Origin: Spirochaeta sp.
Lineage (GTDB): Bacteria > Spirochaetota > Spirochaetia > DSM-2461
Direction of reading: 5' to 3'
DNA length: 21,276 nucleotides
NCBI GenBank assembly: GCA_030592625.1
Contig: JAUVIY010000007.1
Location: 1-21,276, forward strand
Position 1 is the stretch's first letter, and the number at the start of each line of letters is the position of its first letter. Both the position numbers and the translations under genes were made by a program. Below are positions 1 to 8,413 of the stretch, piece by piece. Under the pieces are notes generated by a model, which saw only the letters and a list, made by a program, of their open reading frames with translations, had not been told where the DNA came from and ran no database searches.

Positions 1-1455
1 AACAGGGTGGATGATGACGATATCATATTCCTGAATGAAGATTACAAGTTCAATGCCATCTGCGATGAGATTGTCGAAGTCAACAATAAAGGCCAGCCGG
101 TTCTGGTAGGCACCGTGAGTGTGGAGAAGTCTGAAAAGCTCGCAAATTACCTCAACAAACGCGGAGTCAGGTACGAGATTCTCAATGCCAAAAACCATCA
201 TCGCGAAGCCCTTATCATCGCCGAAGCCGGTGCGAAGGGATCGGTTACAATCGCCACTAACATGGCAGGCCGTGGTACGGATATCAAGCTCGGAGGGAAT
301 CCGGATTTCCGCGCCCACAGGCGCTGTACCGAAGAAACCGGCGAAGATGAATATAAAGCTATTTACGCCGAGGAATACAGGAAATGGTCGATTCAGAACG
401 CAGAAGTGATCGAATGCGGAGGACTTTACGTCCTGGGCACCGAGCGGCACGAATCCCGGCGTATCGATAATCAGCTCCGCGGCCGTTCAGGTCGTCAGGG
501 CGACCCGGGGTATTCCCGATTCTACATTTCCCTTGAAGATGATCTGATGCGCCTGTTCGGCGGTGAAAAATTTCGCACCACAATGTCCCGTCTGGGCATG
601 GCTGGAGGAGAACCTCTCTACCATCCCCTCATCAATAAATCACTGGAACGGGCTCAGAAACGGGTTGAGGAACGTAACTACGAGATAAGAAAGCACCTTC
701 TGGAATACGATGATGTGGTCAGCAAACAACGCACCGCAATCTATACCATCCGGAATGAAGTTCTGGGCGGTGAAGACTTGAATAACAAAGTCATCGAAAC
801 CGGCGGTCAGATTCTCGATATTCTGCTGGACGACTACAAAGACGACCGAAGAACCGAGCCGGAAATCGCCCTGAAACGACTCGGCGAACGTCTTATGCAG
901 AATTTCAACTATCAGGGATCGCCGGAGAGTGGGCTTACCGTCGAGACTGCACCGGAGGAAGCCAGATCATTGCTGGAGAAATATCTCTGCTCGGATCTGG
1001 AGGAAAAGATATCGCTGGCCGGCAAAGAACAGATGGAGATGTTCATCCGGTACGAATACCTTCGTCAGGTGGATCAGCGCTGGCAGGAACACCTTGAAGA
1101 GCTGACGGCTCTGGGCGAAGCAGTCCGGTTACGCAGCTACGCTCAGAAAAACCCCCTCGTTGAATATAAAAATGAGGGATTCGAGTTGTTCGACAGTATG
1201 CTGGATGACCTGCGGGTCGACATCGCCCGGAAGGTTTTCAAGGTGAGAATCCGACGCAGGGACGGCAGGAGTGCCGGAGAGACCATGCCGGTCCAGGCCT
1301 CCCACACATCCATGTCATCCCTGGCAAGAGCGGGAGAACGCCGGGAAGCCAGCCCCGATAAGATTCAGGTAAAACGTACGTCTCCAAAAGTTGGTCGGAA
1401 TGACCCCTGCCCCTGCGGAAGCGGTAAGAAATACAAGAACTGCTGCGGTGCCTAG
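1..1455 (+). CDS. secA: Preprotein translocase ATPase SecA, C-terminal half (5' truncated by window edge)
   Basis: SecA is the cytoplasmic ATPase motor that drives unfolded preproteins through SecYEG. About 484 residues are visible of a protein that is usually 800-950, so the N-terminal nucleotide-binding domain lies outside the window. The frame is open from base 1. Visible in order: the second RecA-like domain, with motif V ([13 protein letters not shown], about residue 87) and motif VI ([21 protein letters not shown] region, about 150-170); the helical scaffold and wing region ([10 protein letters not shown], then RWQEHLEEL and [14 protein letters not shown]); and the C-terminal SEC-C zinc/SecB-binding motif [13 protein letters not shown] just before the TAG stop. 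All expected motifs of this half are intact. The gene runs convergently into the LysM/M23 gene and their stop codons share the same CTAG. Confidence 0.97.
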   Translation, partial: NRVDDDDIIFLNEDYKFNAICDEIVEVNNKGQPVLVGTVSVEKSEKLANYLNKRGVRYEILNAKNHHREALIIAEAGAKGSVTIATNMAGRGTDIKLGGNPDFRAHRRCTEETGEDEYKAIYAEEYRKWSIQNAEVIECGGLYVLGTERHESRRIDNQLRGRSGRQGDPGYSRFYISLEDDLMRLFGGEKFRTTMSRLGMAGGEPLYHPLINKSLERAQKRVEERNYEIRKHLLEYDDVVSKQRTAIYTIRNEVLGGEDLNNKVIETGGQILDILLDDYKDDRRTEPEIALKRLGERLMQNFNYQGSPESGLTVETAPEEARSLLEKYLCSDLEEKISLAGKEQMEMFIRYEYLRQVDQRWQEHLEELTALGEAVRLRSYAQKNPLVEYKNEGFELFDSMLDDLRVDIARKVFKVRIRRRDGRSAGETMPVQASHTSMSSLARAGERREASPDKIQVKRTSPKVGRNDPCPCGSGKKYKNCCGA

Positions 1456-2492
1456 AACAGATAGTCCAGGGGATCGACTGTCTTCCCGTCATGTATAAGT
1501 GCGAAATGAAGCCTGTGGCTGCGTGCCGTTCCGGAATCGCCAACAGTCCCCAGGGCCATTCCACTCTCCAGCTCATCACCTGGAGCGACATCAACCCGAC
1601 TCAGATGGCCGTAGAAACTCTTCCATCCGCCGGAATGGGACACGATGACATACAGGCCGTATGAGGAATGATGACCGGTGAGTATCACCGTTCCCTCTCG
1701 TGATGCATTTACAGGCGTTCCTTCGGCTGCAGAAAGATCGATACCTTCAGATTCATAAGATATCCCCGTCAGTGTATCCACACCCTCTCCGAACGCCGTG
1801 AGGATTCGTCCCGATACGGGATAGAGGAAAACGTCCTTGATGAACGATGAGGGAATGACGCTGTCTGTTGATCCACCGGAAACGAAATAATCCCCGCTGC
1901 CGGGCAGAAGCTGTACCATCTCCGGAGTTGTATCGAATCGGATTGCGACATCCGCGGGACTTTCTCCCGACAGTGGGACAACACGAATACCGTCAATATA
2001 GGGAACTATCAGAGTCACACCGCTTCTGACATCATCAGGCTCTTTCAGATTGTTGATACTGATCAGGGTTGTCGGCGAAAGACCGTATTTGAAGGAGATA
2101 CGGGACAGGGTTTCTCCCCGGGCAACACGGTGGCTTGTGAATACCAGTTCAGTCGATAAACCGGTGGGAGAGGGAATATTTATTGATGCTATGAGAACCG
2201 GCACTACTGGATCCGCATCTCCCGGGAACACTCTGGTGTCGACCGGGCCGGTCATCAGGATCCATCCGTCAAGAAGTCCGGTGCCGATAAGAATCATCAA
2301 TACGAGGGTTGCGGTGAGTATAGGGAAAATCTTCAACCCGATCAGTTTCCCGGGCACCGGTCGACCGGCAGCAGGCCTTATTTCGCTTCGGAAGAAGCGC
2401 GGTTCATCCACAGGATGCGGTTTCCCCATCGGTCTGAGCCCCATCAAGACAGGTTCATAGACCGGTCTTTCACGCAATACGGATACCGACAC
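1452..2492 (-). CDS. Membrane-anchored LysM / degenerate M23 (LytM-fold) protein
   Basis: A probable cell-wall protein of 346 aa. A GTG start at 2490-2492 is chosen because AAGGAGG (2501-2507 in complement) lies 8 nt upstream; the open frame continues to an ATG at 2561, but that would overlap the divergent signal peptidase start. Seen: a cytoplasmic tail of about 50 residues; one membrane segment (about 55-74); a LysM peptidoglycan-binding domain ([19 protein letters not shown], about 120-165); a weaker LysM-like stretch; and a C-terminal M23 domain (about 220-346). In the M23 domain the usual HxxxD is SEGID (Ser248, Asp252), YGHL keeps His296, and the usual HLH reads RLH (Arg327, His329). 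One zinc ligand and one catalytic His therefore appear lost, as in non-enzymatic LytM proteins such as EnvC/NlpD that activate amidases. The role as activator or scaffold is inferred; a shifted His326 might partly compensate. Confidence 0.85.
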   Translation of the reverse strand: MSVSVLRERPVYEPVLMGLRPMGKPHPVDEPRFFRSEIRPAAGRPVPGKLIGLKIFPILTATLVLMILIGTGLLDGWILMTGPVDTRVFPGDADPVVPVLIASINIPSPTGLSTELVFTSHRVARGETLSRISFKYGLSPTTLISINNLKEPDDVRSGVTLIVPYIDGIRVVPLSGESPADVAIRFDTTPEMVQLLPGSGDYFVSGGSTDSVIPSSFIKDVFLYPVSGRILTAFGEGVDTLTGISYESEGIDLSAAEGTPVNASREGTVILTGHHSSYGLYVIVSHSGGWKSFYGHLSRVDVAPGDELESGMALGTVGDSGTARSHRLHFALIHDGKTVDPLDYLF

Positions 2493-2554
2493 CAGTTTCC
2501 CCTCCTTCCCTTCATATCGACAAAACAAACCCCTCGTATTACCCTTTGTCCAAC

Positions 2555-3034
2555 ATGTCATCCCGCCGCTGCAGCCTGCTGACTTTCAGGTCGATTATCA
2601 CTGTTCTCTTCCTGTCGGCAATTCTAATTTCAGCCGGCAGCCAGTTCATGCTCATCAAGATCAGAGAAGACTCCATGACCCCGACTCTCGCCAACGGTCA
2701 GTGGGTCGTCGTGCTACGGGGAGCCGGGCGGATTCAACTCGGTGATATCGCTGTTTTCGTCAGCCCTCTTGATCAAGAGCTCGTAGTAAAGAGATGTGTA
2801 CTCGACAGTGACGAGAAACTCGTTATCGAGCACGGATGGCTGATAACTCCCTGGGGACGTTGGTATCTGACCGGCCCCCAGTGGGACCGTCTGAATGAAG
2901 AAAGGAGCCTTCCCAAGGGATCACTTTTCATGGTTGGAGACAACCAGTTTCAATCTTTCGATAGCAGGAATTACGGATACGTGCCGCCTGAGAGCCTGAT
3001 CGGCAGAGTTCTGTTCCGGAGAAACCATGGCTGA
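2555..3034 (+). CDS. lepB: Signal peptidase I (S26 family), compact
   Basis: A type I signal peptidase that cleaves signal peptides from exported proteins at the outer face of the inner membrane. The 159 residues are short for the family but complete in motifs: an N-terminal membrane anchor (about 12-31), box B EDSMTPTL with nucleophile Ser40, the general-base Lys79 in VVKRC, and box E VGDNQFQSFDSRNYG (about 127-141). The ATG at 2555 has no clear ribosome-binding site; a TTG at 2546 is also in frame. The next Met would remove the anchor, so the early start is kept. It is the first gene of a + operon and overlaps the penicillin-binding protein gene by 8 bp, which suggests translational coupling. 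It is divergent from the LysM/M23 gene, with a 62-bp gap between starts. Confidence 0.9.
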   Translation: MSSRRCSLLTFRSIITVLFLSAILISAGSQFMLIKIREDSMTPTLANGQWVVVLRGAGRIQLGDIAVFVSPLDQELVVKRCVLDSDEKLVIEHGWLITPWGRWYLTGPQWDRLNEERSLPKGSLFMVGDNQFQSFDSRNYGYVPPESLIGRVLFRRNHG

Positions 3035-4913
3035 CCGCCCCGCCACGTTCAGAATGCGCATTCTCATCGCTATTTCCCTTGCGGCTGCGCTTTTCATCAT
3101 CATTCGGTTTGCCTTAATCATGCTCTCTCCGGACCGGACGGATTCAGCACCGGTACATGCTCCTGCCAAGGCCGAAAGAGGATCCATTGTCGACAGGGAA
3201 GGTCGGCTGATAGCTCTGCAGACCCGTCTTTGGTCAGTTACAGCCTGGAAACCGGAAATTATCGATCCGCTTGTGACAGGCAGCCTGCTTGGCCCTGTAC
3301 TGGATATGGATCCCAACACCATTTCACGCATGCTGTTCGGAGGTAATTCATCCCGGTTTCTCTTTATCATGAGACAGACGACACCGACCCAGTCCGATGC
3401 TGTAAGGGAACTGATCGATAAGGGCAGCCTGCCCGGCATCGGACTGCAGGAAGAACTGGGACGCCATTATCCCATGAAAGAACTGGCGGCTCCCTTAATC
3501 GGTCATGTCGGAACCGACAATATCGGTCTGGACGGAATTGAATATGCTTTCAACAGGGTTCTGGCTCCCGGCAGCATGACGGCGGATACCGACCGGCTTT
3601 ACGGACATACCGTCCATCTCACCCTGGATATGAACGCCCAGTACCTTGTGGAAAGGATTGCCAAAGAAGCATGGGCCGAACATCTTCCGGATTCCATGAT
3701 GATTCTGGTTATGAACGCAAAATCCGCGGAAATCCTTTCATGGGTTTCCCTCCCTTCCTACGATCCCAATACGTTCTCCGAATCCACATGGAATGAGCGC
3801 ATCAACCGACCGCTGGCCGTCGCATTTGAGCCCGGTTCGGTGTTTAAAGTCTTCACCTGGTGCACATTCCTGGACATGGGAGGGGTCCGAATTGACGATA
3901 TCTTCGATACCGGGGGCGTATACAAACCGGAGCTTTTCGTCAGATATGACATACCGCCTATTACAGATCTGACGAACCACGGCGTACTGGATGTCCCGGG
4001 CGCACTGGTTCATTCCAGTAATGTAGCCGTTGCCATGGCGTCCGAAACTGTTTCCTCGGCGGATTTTTACAAGAGCCTGAAGAATTTCGGTTTCGGAAGC
4101 CCCACGGGCCTGCCTTTACCGGGAGAGTCTCACGGCCTGCTGAATCCGGTCTCCAACTGGTCGGTACGGAGCAAGCCTACCATTGCCATCGGTCAGGAAG
4201 TGGGTGTATCGGCCGTTCAAATAGCCGCGGCGGCGACAACTCTGGCCAACGGGGGTGTTCTGCTTCAGCCGCGTATAGTCGAAAAGGTGATTGCAGCCGA
4301 CGGCTCGGTTATTAAGGAATATTCCCGAACGCCCGTCAGGGAGGTCATTTCACCAAAAACTGCGCGGACCATGCTGGAACTGATGGAACAGACTGTCACA
4401 TCTCCTTCGGGAACTTCCCACAGGGCAGCTGTTCCGGGTCTTCGGATTTCCGCTAAATCCGGGACTGCTCAGATAACCGATCCCGAGACCGGCCGATACA
4501 GTTCCGATCGGTTCCTGAGTTCTGTCCTGGCTCTCTTTCCTACAGATGATCCCGAAATTATCGTATATGTCGTGCTTGAGAATCCCCGGGGCATCAGTAT
4601 CTATGGTGCACAGACAGCAGCTCCGATGGTGAGGGATATTGCTGAAACGTTGGCTCCACTTTACGGAATTCCCCTGGCAGGAAATACGGTGATGGAGCAT
4701 TCCGGCCGGGTGAAAATCGACAATCCCGAACCTATGCCCCTGGGTGAAGAGCTTCACGATCTCACCGGATATTCAAAGCGTATGCTCCTGCCCTACCTTG
4801 AGTATGAGGATATTACCTGGACCATCGACGGTGAAGGCTGGGTGGTGTTCCAGTTTCCGCCGCCGGGAACTCCGATTGAGGCTGGTATGAGTATCTATCT
4901 GGAGTTGAAATAA
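3027..4913 (+). CDS. Class B penicillin-binding protein (FtsI/SpoVD-like) with C-terminal PASTA domain
   Basis: A peptidoglycan transpeptidase that cross-links stem peptides in the periplasm. The 628 residues comprise a short cytoplasmic tail, a membrane segment (about 9-31), the class B pedestal box RGSIVDREGRLIALQ (about 52-66), and a transpeptidase domain with SVFK (nucleophile Ser271, Lys274), SSN (Ser330-Asn332) and KSG (477-479). It ends with one PASTA-like domain (about 565-628: LTGYSKRMLLPYLE ... FPPPGTPIEAGMSIYLEL). All three active-site motifs are intact. PASTA tails are known in SpoVD and PBP2x, so FtsI-type septal synthesis is the best guess, but an elongation PBP2 role cannot be excluded. 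The start ATG lies inside the end of lepB with GGAG 6-7 nt upstream. The DUF115 gene follows after 1 bp. Confidence 0.93.
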   Translation: MADRPATFRMRILIAISLAAALFIIIRFALIMLSPDRTDSAPVHAPAKAERGSIVDREGRLIALQTRLWSVTAWKPEIIDPLVTGSLLGPVLDMDPNTISRMLFGGNSSRFLFIMRQTTPTQSDAVRELIDKGSLPGIGLQEELGRHYPMKELAAPLIGHVGTDNIGLDGIEYAFNRVLAPGSMTADTDRLYGHTVHLTLDMNAQYLVERIAKEAWAEHLPDSMMILVMNAKSAEILSWVSLPSYDPNTFSESTWNERINRPLAVAFEPGSVFKVFTWCTFLDMGGVRIDDIFDTGGVYKPELFVRYDIPPITDLTNHGVLDVPGALVHSSNVAVAMASETVSSADFYKSLKNFGFGSPTGLPLPGESHGLLNPVSNWSVRSKPTIAIGQEVGVSAVQIAAAATTLANGGVLLQPRIVEKVIAADGSVIKEYSRTPVREVISPKTARTMLELMEQTVTSPSGTSHRAAVPGLRISAKSGTAQITDPETGRYSSDRFLSSVLALFPTDDPEIIVYVVLENPRGISIYGAQTAAPMVRDIAETLAPLYGIPLAGNTVMEHSGRVKIDNPEPMPLGEELHDLTGYSKRMLLPYLEYEDITWTIDGEGWVVFQFPPPGTPIEAGMSIYLELK

Positions 4914-4914
4914 A

Positions 4915-6651
4915 ATGAGCGACTCTACCGAATGGCGCTTTGAATCTGCCCGAAGTGGAGAACCAACGGCTGTTCTTAACGGTAAAGCTCTGCATTCCCG
5001 CTTCGATCCGGTCAGGGAGGCCGAGAAAACGGCGGCTTCGGTTCCCCCCGAATCAGCCATCGTCGTGCTTGGGGGTCTTGGATTGGGCTATGTGGCTGAA
5101 GCCCTGATCCGCTCTGCACCACAGCGTCCACTTGTTATTGCGGAAGCGGACGAAAACATGCCGGCCCGAGCCGCTTCGGTTCGTAATCTCAACTCCCTGT
5201 TTGAGAATCCCGGCGTCTCAATCATCGCCGGCGGGGATCCCGGTGATATCAGATCGTTCCTGACCGGCGGACCTACGGGATCCGTTATTCATCTGATTAT
5301 CTGGCGCCCCTCGGAAGAAGCCGCACCGGAATGGTACGGCGAGCTCAAATCCGTTGTTGATGAAACATCCCGGAGACGGGAAGTGAATGCCAGGACACTG
5401 GAACGATTCGGCCGGCTCTGGGTACGGAATCTTGCGGCAAATGCCTTTGTACTGCCCTCGGCGCTGTCTCTGGCACCCTGGCATGACCGATTCACCGGTA
5501 TCCCGGCTCTGATACTGGCCGGTGGTCCCTCTCTGGAGTTGGTCTTGCCGGCATTGAAAGGATTGGCGGAACGATATCTCATAATCGCCGTCGATACCGC
5601 CGTTTCCGCAGTTCTCAGGACCGGTATCCGACCTGATATTATTGCCGCTGTTGACCCGCAGTACTGGAATACCCGACATCTGGACCGCTGCGGAGAGAGT
5701 TTGGGAAAGGTTCTCATTCTTGCTGAATCGGCTACACATCCGGCCGTATTCCGTACCTTGAACGGGCGTCCCTGGCTCACCAGGACACGGTTTCCCCTGG
5801 GAACCCTGCTTGAGGATGCTGCTGGAATCGAGGGTGAATTGAAGGCCGGAGGTTCTGTGGCCACTGCAGCTTGGGATCTGGCCCGTCACCTGGGATGTGA
5901 ATCCCTGACCATAGCGGGACTGGACTTGGGTTTCCCCGGCGGCCGGACCCATTACTCCGGCAGTCTTTCAAGGGAACGTCCCCATATCTACTCCCACCGC
6001 TTATCACCGGCGGAGACGCTGTTCTTCCATGCATTAAGAGATGCTTCACCCCGATATGTTGAGTCAACCGACGGCGGTACTGTTCTCACAGATGTGCGGA
6101 TGGATATCTACGCCGCCTGGTTCGCCGAAAGCGTTACAAAGCTGTCCGGCCGCAGCCCCGGGGTTGTCGGCGGTAATGGACGCAAGATTCACGGCATGAC
6201 GATTATCGATGTGTCCTTAATGATGGCAATGCCCCTGTGCCGAACTGCTATCGATGTTCTTCTGAATGAAGTACGGGATACACCTGCAGATCCGGATATC
6301 CCATCTGAAATCAACAACGCCGTTATCCATATCCTGAGGGCTCTGAAGGATCTTGAGAATCTGGCCGGACAAGGAGTCGACCTTGCGATTCAGACCCGAA
6401 GGGCACTGGAACATGGAGAAAATGCGGCAAAATTACTGCAGTCCATGGAAGATATTGACAACAGCCTTCTGGCAGGGGAAGGAAGGGATGTCATTTCCTT
6501 TCTCATCCAGCCCATAATTCTTGAACTCAGTTCCGGATCTGCTGGTGAAGATACCGATCCTCTGGACACATCCCGGCGGCTTTACGGAGAAATCGCTGAA
6601 TCAGCGGCGTATCATCAGCAATACCTTAAGCGGGTTTTATCTGCGGGTTAG
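4915..6651 (+). CDS. DUF115 / MAF (motility accessory factor) family protein, 6-hydroxymethylpterin pyrophosphokinase MptE-like fold
   Basis: A 578-aa cytoplasmic protein of the DUF115 family. Its members include Maf flagellin glycosyltransferases (transfer of nonulosonic acids to flagellin) and archaeal MptE. Seen: an N-terminal Rossmann-like segment (VVLGGLGLGYVAEAL, about residues 47-61); the DUF115 core beginning near 190 with the LILAGGPSLE loop (GGPS at 203-206), AVDTAVSAVL (about 225-234) and RPDIIAAVDPQ; and a second conserved part AGLDLGFPGGRTHYSG. The C-terminal ~120 residues are helical without a recognised domain. There is no signal peptide. The start follows the previous stop by 1 bp with GGAG about 10 nt upstream, so it is co-transcribed with lepB and the PBP gene. 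A flagellin-modification role is inferred from family and likely taxon; no sugar-biosynthesis genes are nearby. Confidence 0.82.
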   Translation: MSDSTEWRFESARSGEPTAVLNGKALHSRFDPVREAEKTAASVPPESAIVVLGGLGLGYVAEALIRSAPQRPLVIAEADENMPARAASVRNLNSLFENPGVSIIAGGDPGDIRSFLTGGPTGSVIHLIIWRPSEEAAPEWYGELKSVVDETSRRREVNARTLERFGRLWVRNLAANAFVLPSALSLAPWHDRFTGIPALILAGGPSLELVLPALKGLAERYLIIAVDTAVSAVLRTGIRPDIIAAVDPQYWNTRHLDRCGESLGKVLILAESATHPAVFRTLNGRPWLTRTRFPLGTLLEDAAGIEGELKAGGSVATAAWDLARHLGCESLTIAGLDLGFPGGRTHYSGSLSRERPHIYSHRLSPAETLFFHALRDASPRYVESTDGGTVLTDVRMDIYAAWFAESVTKLSGRSPGVVGGNGRKIHGMTIIDVSLMMAMPLCRTAIDVLLNEVRDTPADPDIPSEINNAVIHILRALKDLENLAGQGVDLAIQTRRALEHGENAAKLLQSMEDIDNSLLAGEGRDVISFLIQPIILELSSGSAGEDTDPLDTSRRLYGEIAESAAYHQQYLKRVLSAG

Positions 6652-6703
6652 TAACGATTCACCAGGGACGAATTTGAACCGGTGTTCAGCCCTGGAGTAT
6701 AAA

Positions 6704-6743
6704 ACGAGGTTCTTTTGAAATTACCATTTTGCAAGAACCTCGT
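6704..6743 (-). terminator. Possible tyrS-side terminator hairpin
   Basis: A perfect 11-bp inverted repeat, ACGAGGTTCTT and AAGAACCTCGT, with an 18-nt loop. Read on the minus strand, the hairpin is followed by TTTTATA, consistent with a weak intrinsic terminator for tyrS about 210 bp past its stop. On the plus strand the nearest T-run begins about ten bases later, so it is less likely to act there. The long loop lowers confidence. Confidence 0.4.
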
Positions 6744-6764
6744 CATGGGGTCGAATTTTTACCA

Positions 6765-6794
6765 ATTACAGTTTTTTTCGAATCAAGCTATACA
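6765..6794 (+). promoter_or_regulatory. Weak candidate promoter in front of the 6841 terminator
   Basis: ATTACA (6765-6770, 4 of 6 to TTGACA) is separated by 18 bp from TATACA (6789-6794, 5 of 6 to TATAAT). Transcription would start near 6801 and reach the terminator at 6877, giving a transcript of about 75-80 nt. The call rests only on these matches. Confidence 0.3.
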
Positions 6795-6840
6795 CTCTCC
6801 GGGTCGATAATCTTAAGGGAACAGACAATATGCCACTACA

Positions 6841-6877
6841 CCCGCGGAATATCGACGTCCAGATCCGCGGGTTTTTT
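6841..6877 (+). terminator. Rho-independent terminator
   Basis: The stem CCCGCGGA (6841-6848) pairs with TCCGCGGG (6864-6871) over a 15-nt loop and is followed directly by six T (6872-6877). One further A-T pair extends the stem to 9 bp. The T-run is only on the plus strand. It lies 190 bp after the DUF115 stop, so it ends either the lepB-PBP-DUF115 operon or a separate short transcript. Confidence 0.82.
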
Positions 6878-6953
6878 GTACCCGGTCAGACGTTACGCAG
6901 CCGGTTCTTGATATAACCTTCACCCTCCCCGCTCCGGGAAATATCAGCTTCAA

Positions 6954-8180
6954 CTATTTAACCTCAATCCTGAAAATGCGTTTCTTTCCGGCCTTCAGCA
7001 TCACTTCGCCATCAACAGTTTCAGCGGTTCCGATGACGGCATCCACATCATCAATCTTCACATCATTCACTTTGGCACCGCCCTGCTGAACCAGGCGTCG
7101 CGCCTCGCTCTTTGATGAACAGAGGTTGGTCCGGGAGAACAGATCGAGAATATTGATACCGACCTCAAAATCCGCTTCCGGTATGGATGTAAAAGGAATC
7201 CCTGATTTGTCTCCGCCACCGGCGAAGGCGGCTTTGGCCGCTTCACGAGCTTTCCGGGCCTCTCCTTCACCATGCAGAAGACAGGTGACTTCGTATGCCA
7301 GGCGTTCCTTGGAAACATTGATACCGGAACCTTCGGCTTTACCCAATTCCCGGCATTCTTCCACCGGAAGGAAGGTGAAAGTGAGAAAAAATCGCTCCAC
7401 GTCCGTATCGGGAACGTTGCGCCAGTACTGGTAGAAGTCGTAAACCGAAGTGAGGGACGGATTCAGGAACAGTGCGCCTTTTTCGGTCTTGCCCATCTTC
7501 TTTCCGTCGGAACGGGCGATGAGGGGGAAGGTAAGTCCGTATGTTTCAGCTCCTTCCACCCTTCGGATAAGCTCCATACCGGCGACGATGTTTCCCCACT
7601 GATCGTCTCCACCGATCTGCAGGATGCAGTTCTCACGGCGGTAAAGTTCCAGGAAATCGTATGACTGGAGAAGCTGGTAATTGAACTCGACAAACGATAG
7701 CCCTTTCTCCATTCTCTGTTTATATGCTTCGAAAGTGAGCATGCGATTCACGCTGAAATGCCGGCCGATATCTCTGAGAAAATCGATGTAATTCAAGGGA
7801 GCCAGCCAGTCGGCGTTGTTCACAAGGATAGCATCGGTGCTGTCGAAATCGATCAGTCTGGCAATCTGGGGCTTCTGACTGGCAATATTTTCGTCAATCT
7901 GTTCGTAGCTGATCATCTGACGCATCTCCGTCCTGCCGGAGGGATCCCCAATACGCGCCGTACCGCCACCCATGAGGACGATGGGCCTATGACCGGCCTT
8001 TTGAAGATGAGCCAAGGCATAGGCGGGTACTAAATGTCCGATATGCAGCGATGGACCGGTCGGATCGAAGCCTGCATACAGCGTCATGGGTCCTTCGGCC
8101 AATTTGGCTCTCAGTCCCTTTTCATCGGTACACTGTTTGAAAAAACCCCGTTCTTTAAGTACATCCAACGCATCGCTCAT
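6954..8180 (-). CDS. tyrS: Tyrosyl-tRNA synthetase
   Basis: A class I aminoacyl-tRNA synthetase that charges tRNA-Tyr in the cytoplasm. The start is the second ATG (8180), giving 408 aa, because AGG lies 9 nt upstream of it and the predicted transcript leader fits; an upstream in-frame ATG at 8195 has no ribosome-binding site and lies about 12 nt from the predicted transcription start. Seen: the catalytic domain with HIGH at 46-49 and the tyrosine pocket YAGFDPTGPSLHIGH; KMGKT (228-232), the KMSKS equivalent; and a C-terminal S4 RNA-binding domain (about 345-408, SKSEARRLVQQGGAKVND). Length and motifs are normal. It is transcribed alone from its own promoter. No T-box leader is visible. Confidence 0.97.
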   Translation of the reverse strand: MSDALDVLKERGFFKQCTDEKGLRAKLAEGPMTLYAGFDPTGPSLHIGHLVPAYALAHLQKAGHRPIVLMGGGTARIGDPSGRTEMRQMISYEQIDENIASQKPQIARLIDFDSTDAILVNNADWLAPLNYIDFLRDIGRHFSVNRMLTFEAYKQRMEKGLSFVEFNYQLLQSYDFLELYRRENCILQIGGDDQWGNIVAGMELIRRVEGAETYGLTFPLIARSDGKKMGKTEKGALFLNPSLTSVYDFYQYWRNVPDTDVERFFLTFTFLPVEECRELGKAEGSGINVSKERLAYEVTCLLHGEGEARKAREAAKAAFAGGGDKSGIPFTSIPEADFEVGINILDLFSRTNLCSSKSEARRLVQQGGAKVNDVKIDDVDAVIGTAETVDGEVMLKAGKKRIFRIEVK

Positions 8181-8213
8181 TATCTTTCGCCTCATTTTCA
8201 GGTTATGGCGCCT

Positions 8214-8242
8214 ATTCTAGACATGAAGTTTAAACCTGCCAA
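8214..8242 (-). promoter_or_regulatory. Sigma-70-type promoter of tyrS
   Basis: On the minus strand TTGGCA (complement of 8237-8242) is followed after exactly 17 bp by TAGAAT (complement of 8214-8219). Each box matches consensus at 5 of 6 positions. The predicted transcription start is near 8207, leaving a leader of about 27 nt before the ATG at 8180. Confidence 0.65.
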
Positions 8243-8376
8243 CCTCAACTGTCGTGGATTACCATTTACGTTAACAAACAAACCATGTGTCAGAGTAATA
8301 TTAAGGAAGCATGTATGAAGTAACACGCAATTACATGGATACAATATATGTTACGATCATCGACTGCGAGGTAGTG

Positions 8377-8413
8377 GTATAGGCGTACTTAAGGCATCAG
8401 TGTACGCCTATAC
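8377..8413 (-). terminator. 12-bp perfect hairpin over the stop codon of the ribokinase-like gene
   Basis: GTATAGGCGTAC (8377-8388) and GTACGCCTATAC (8402-8413) form a perfect 12-bp inverted repeat with a 13-nt loop. The kinase stop codon TAG (8408-8410 in complement) lies inside one arm. No T-run follows on either strand, so it is not a classical intrinsic terminator. It may be an RNA end-protecting or Rho-associated structure at the end of the deoR-epimerase-kinase operon. Confidence 0.45.

Larger units (their letters stand above)
6652..6953. other. 302-bp convergent intergenic region without a confident protein gene
   Basis: Lies between the 3' ends of the DUF115 gene (+) and tyrS (-). 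It contains an 11-bp hairpin at 6704-6743, a promoter-like pair at 6765-6794 and a strong + strand terminator at 6841-6877. A 28-codon frame (6830-6916, ATG after AAGGGA) runs through the terminator and is not called as a gene. Confidence 0.8.

Noticed and set aside
2493..2561. Longer LysM/M23 protein starting at the ATG at 2561
   Set aside because: It would overlap the divergent signal peptidase start and lacks a ribosome-binding site; AAGGAGG in front of the GTG at 2492 is far better.
5218..5952. Long minus-strand open frame (about 244 codons) inside the DUF115 gene
   Set aside because: Antisense to a well-supported gene; Gln/Gly/Ser-rich translation without domains, as expected for a shadow frame.
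6830..6916. 28-codon reading frame with AAGGGA upstream
   Set aside because: It runs through the strong terminator, is very short and has no recognisable family; mentioned only within the small-RNA finding.
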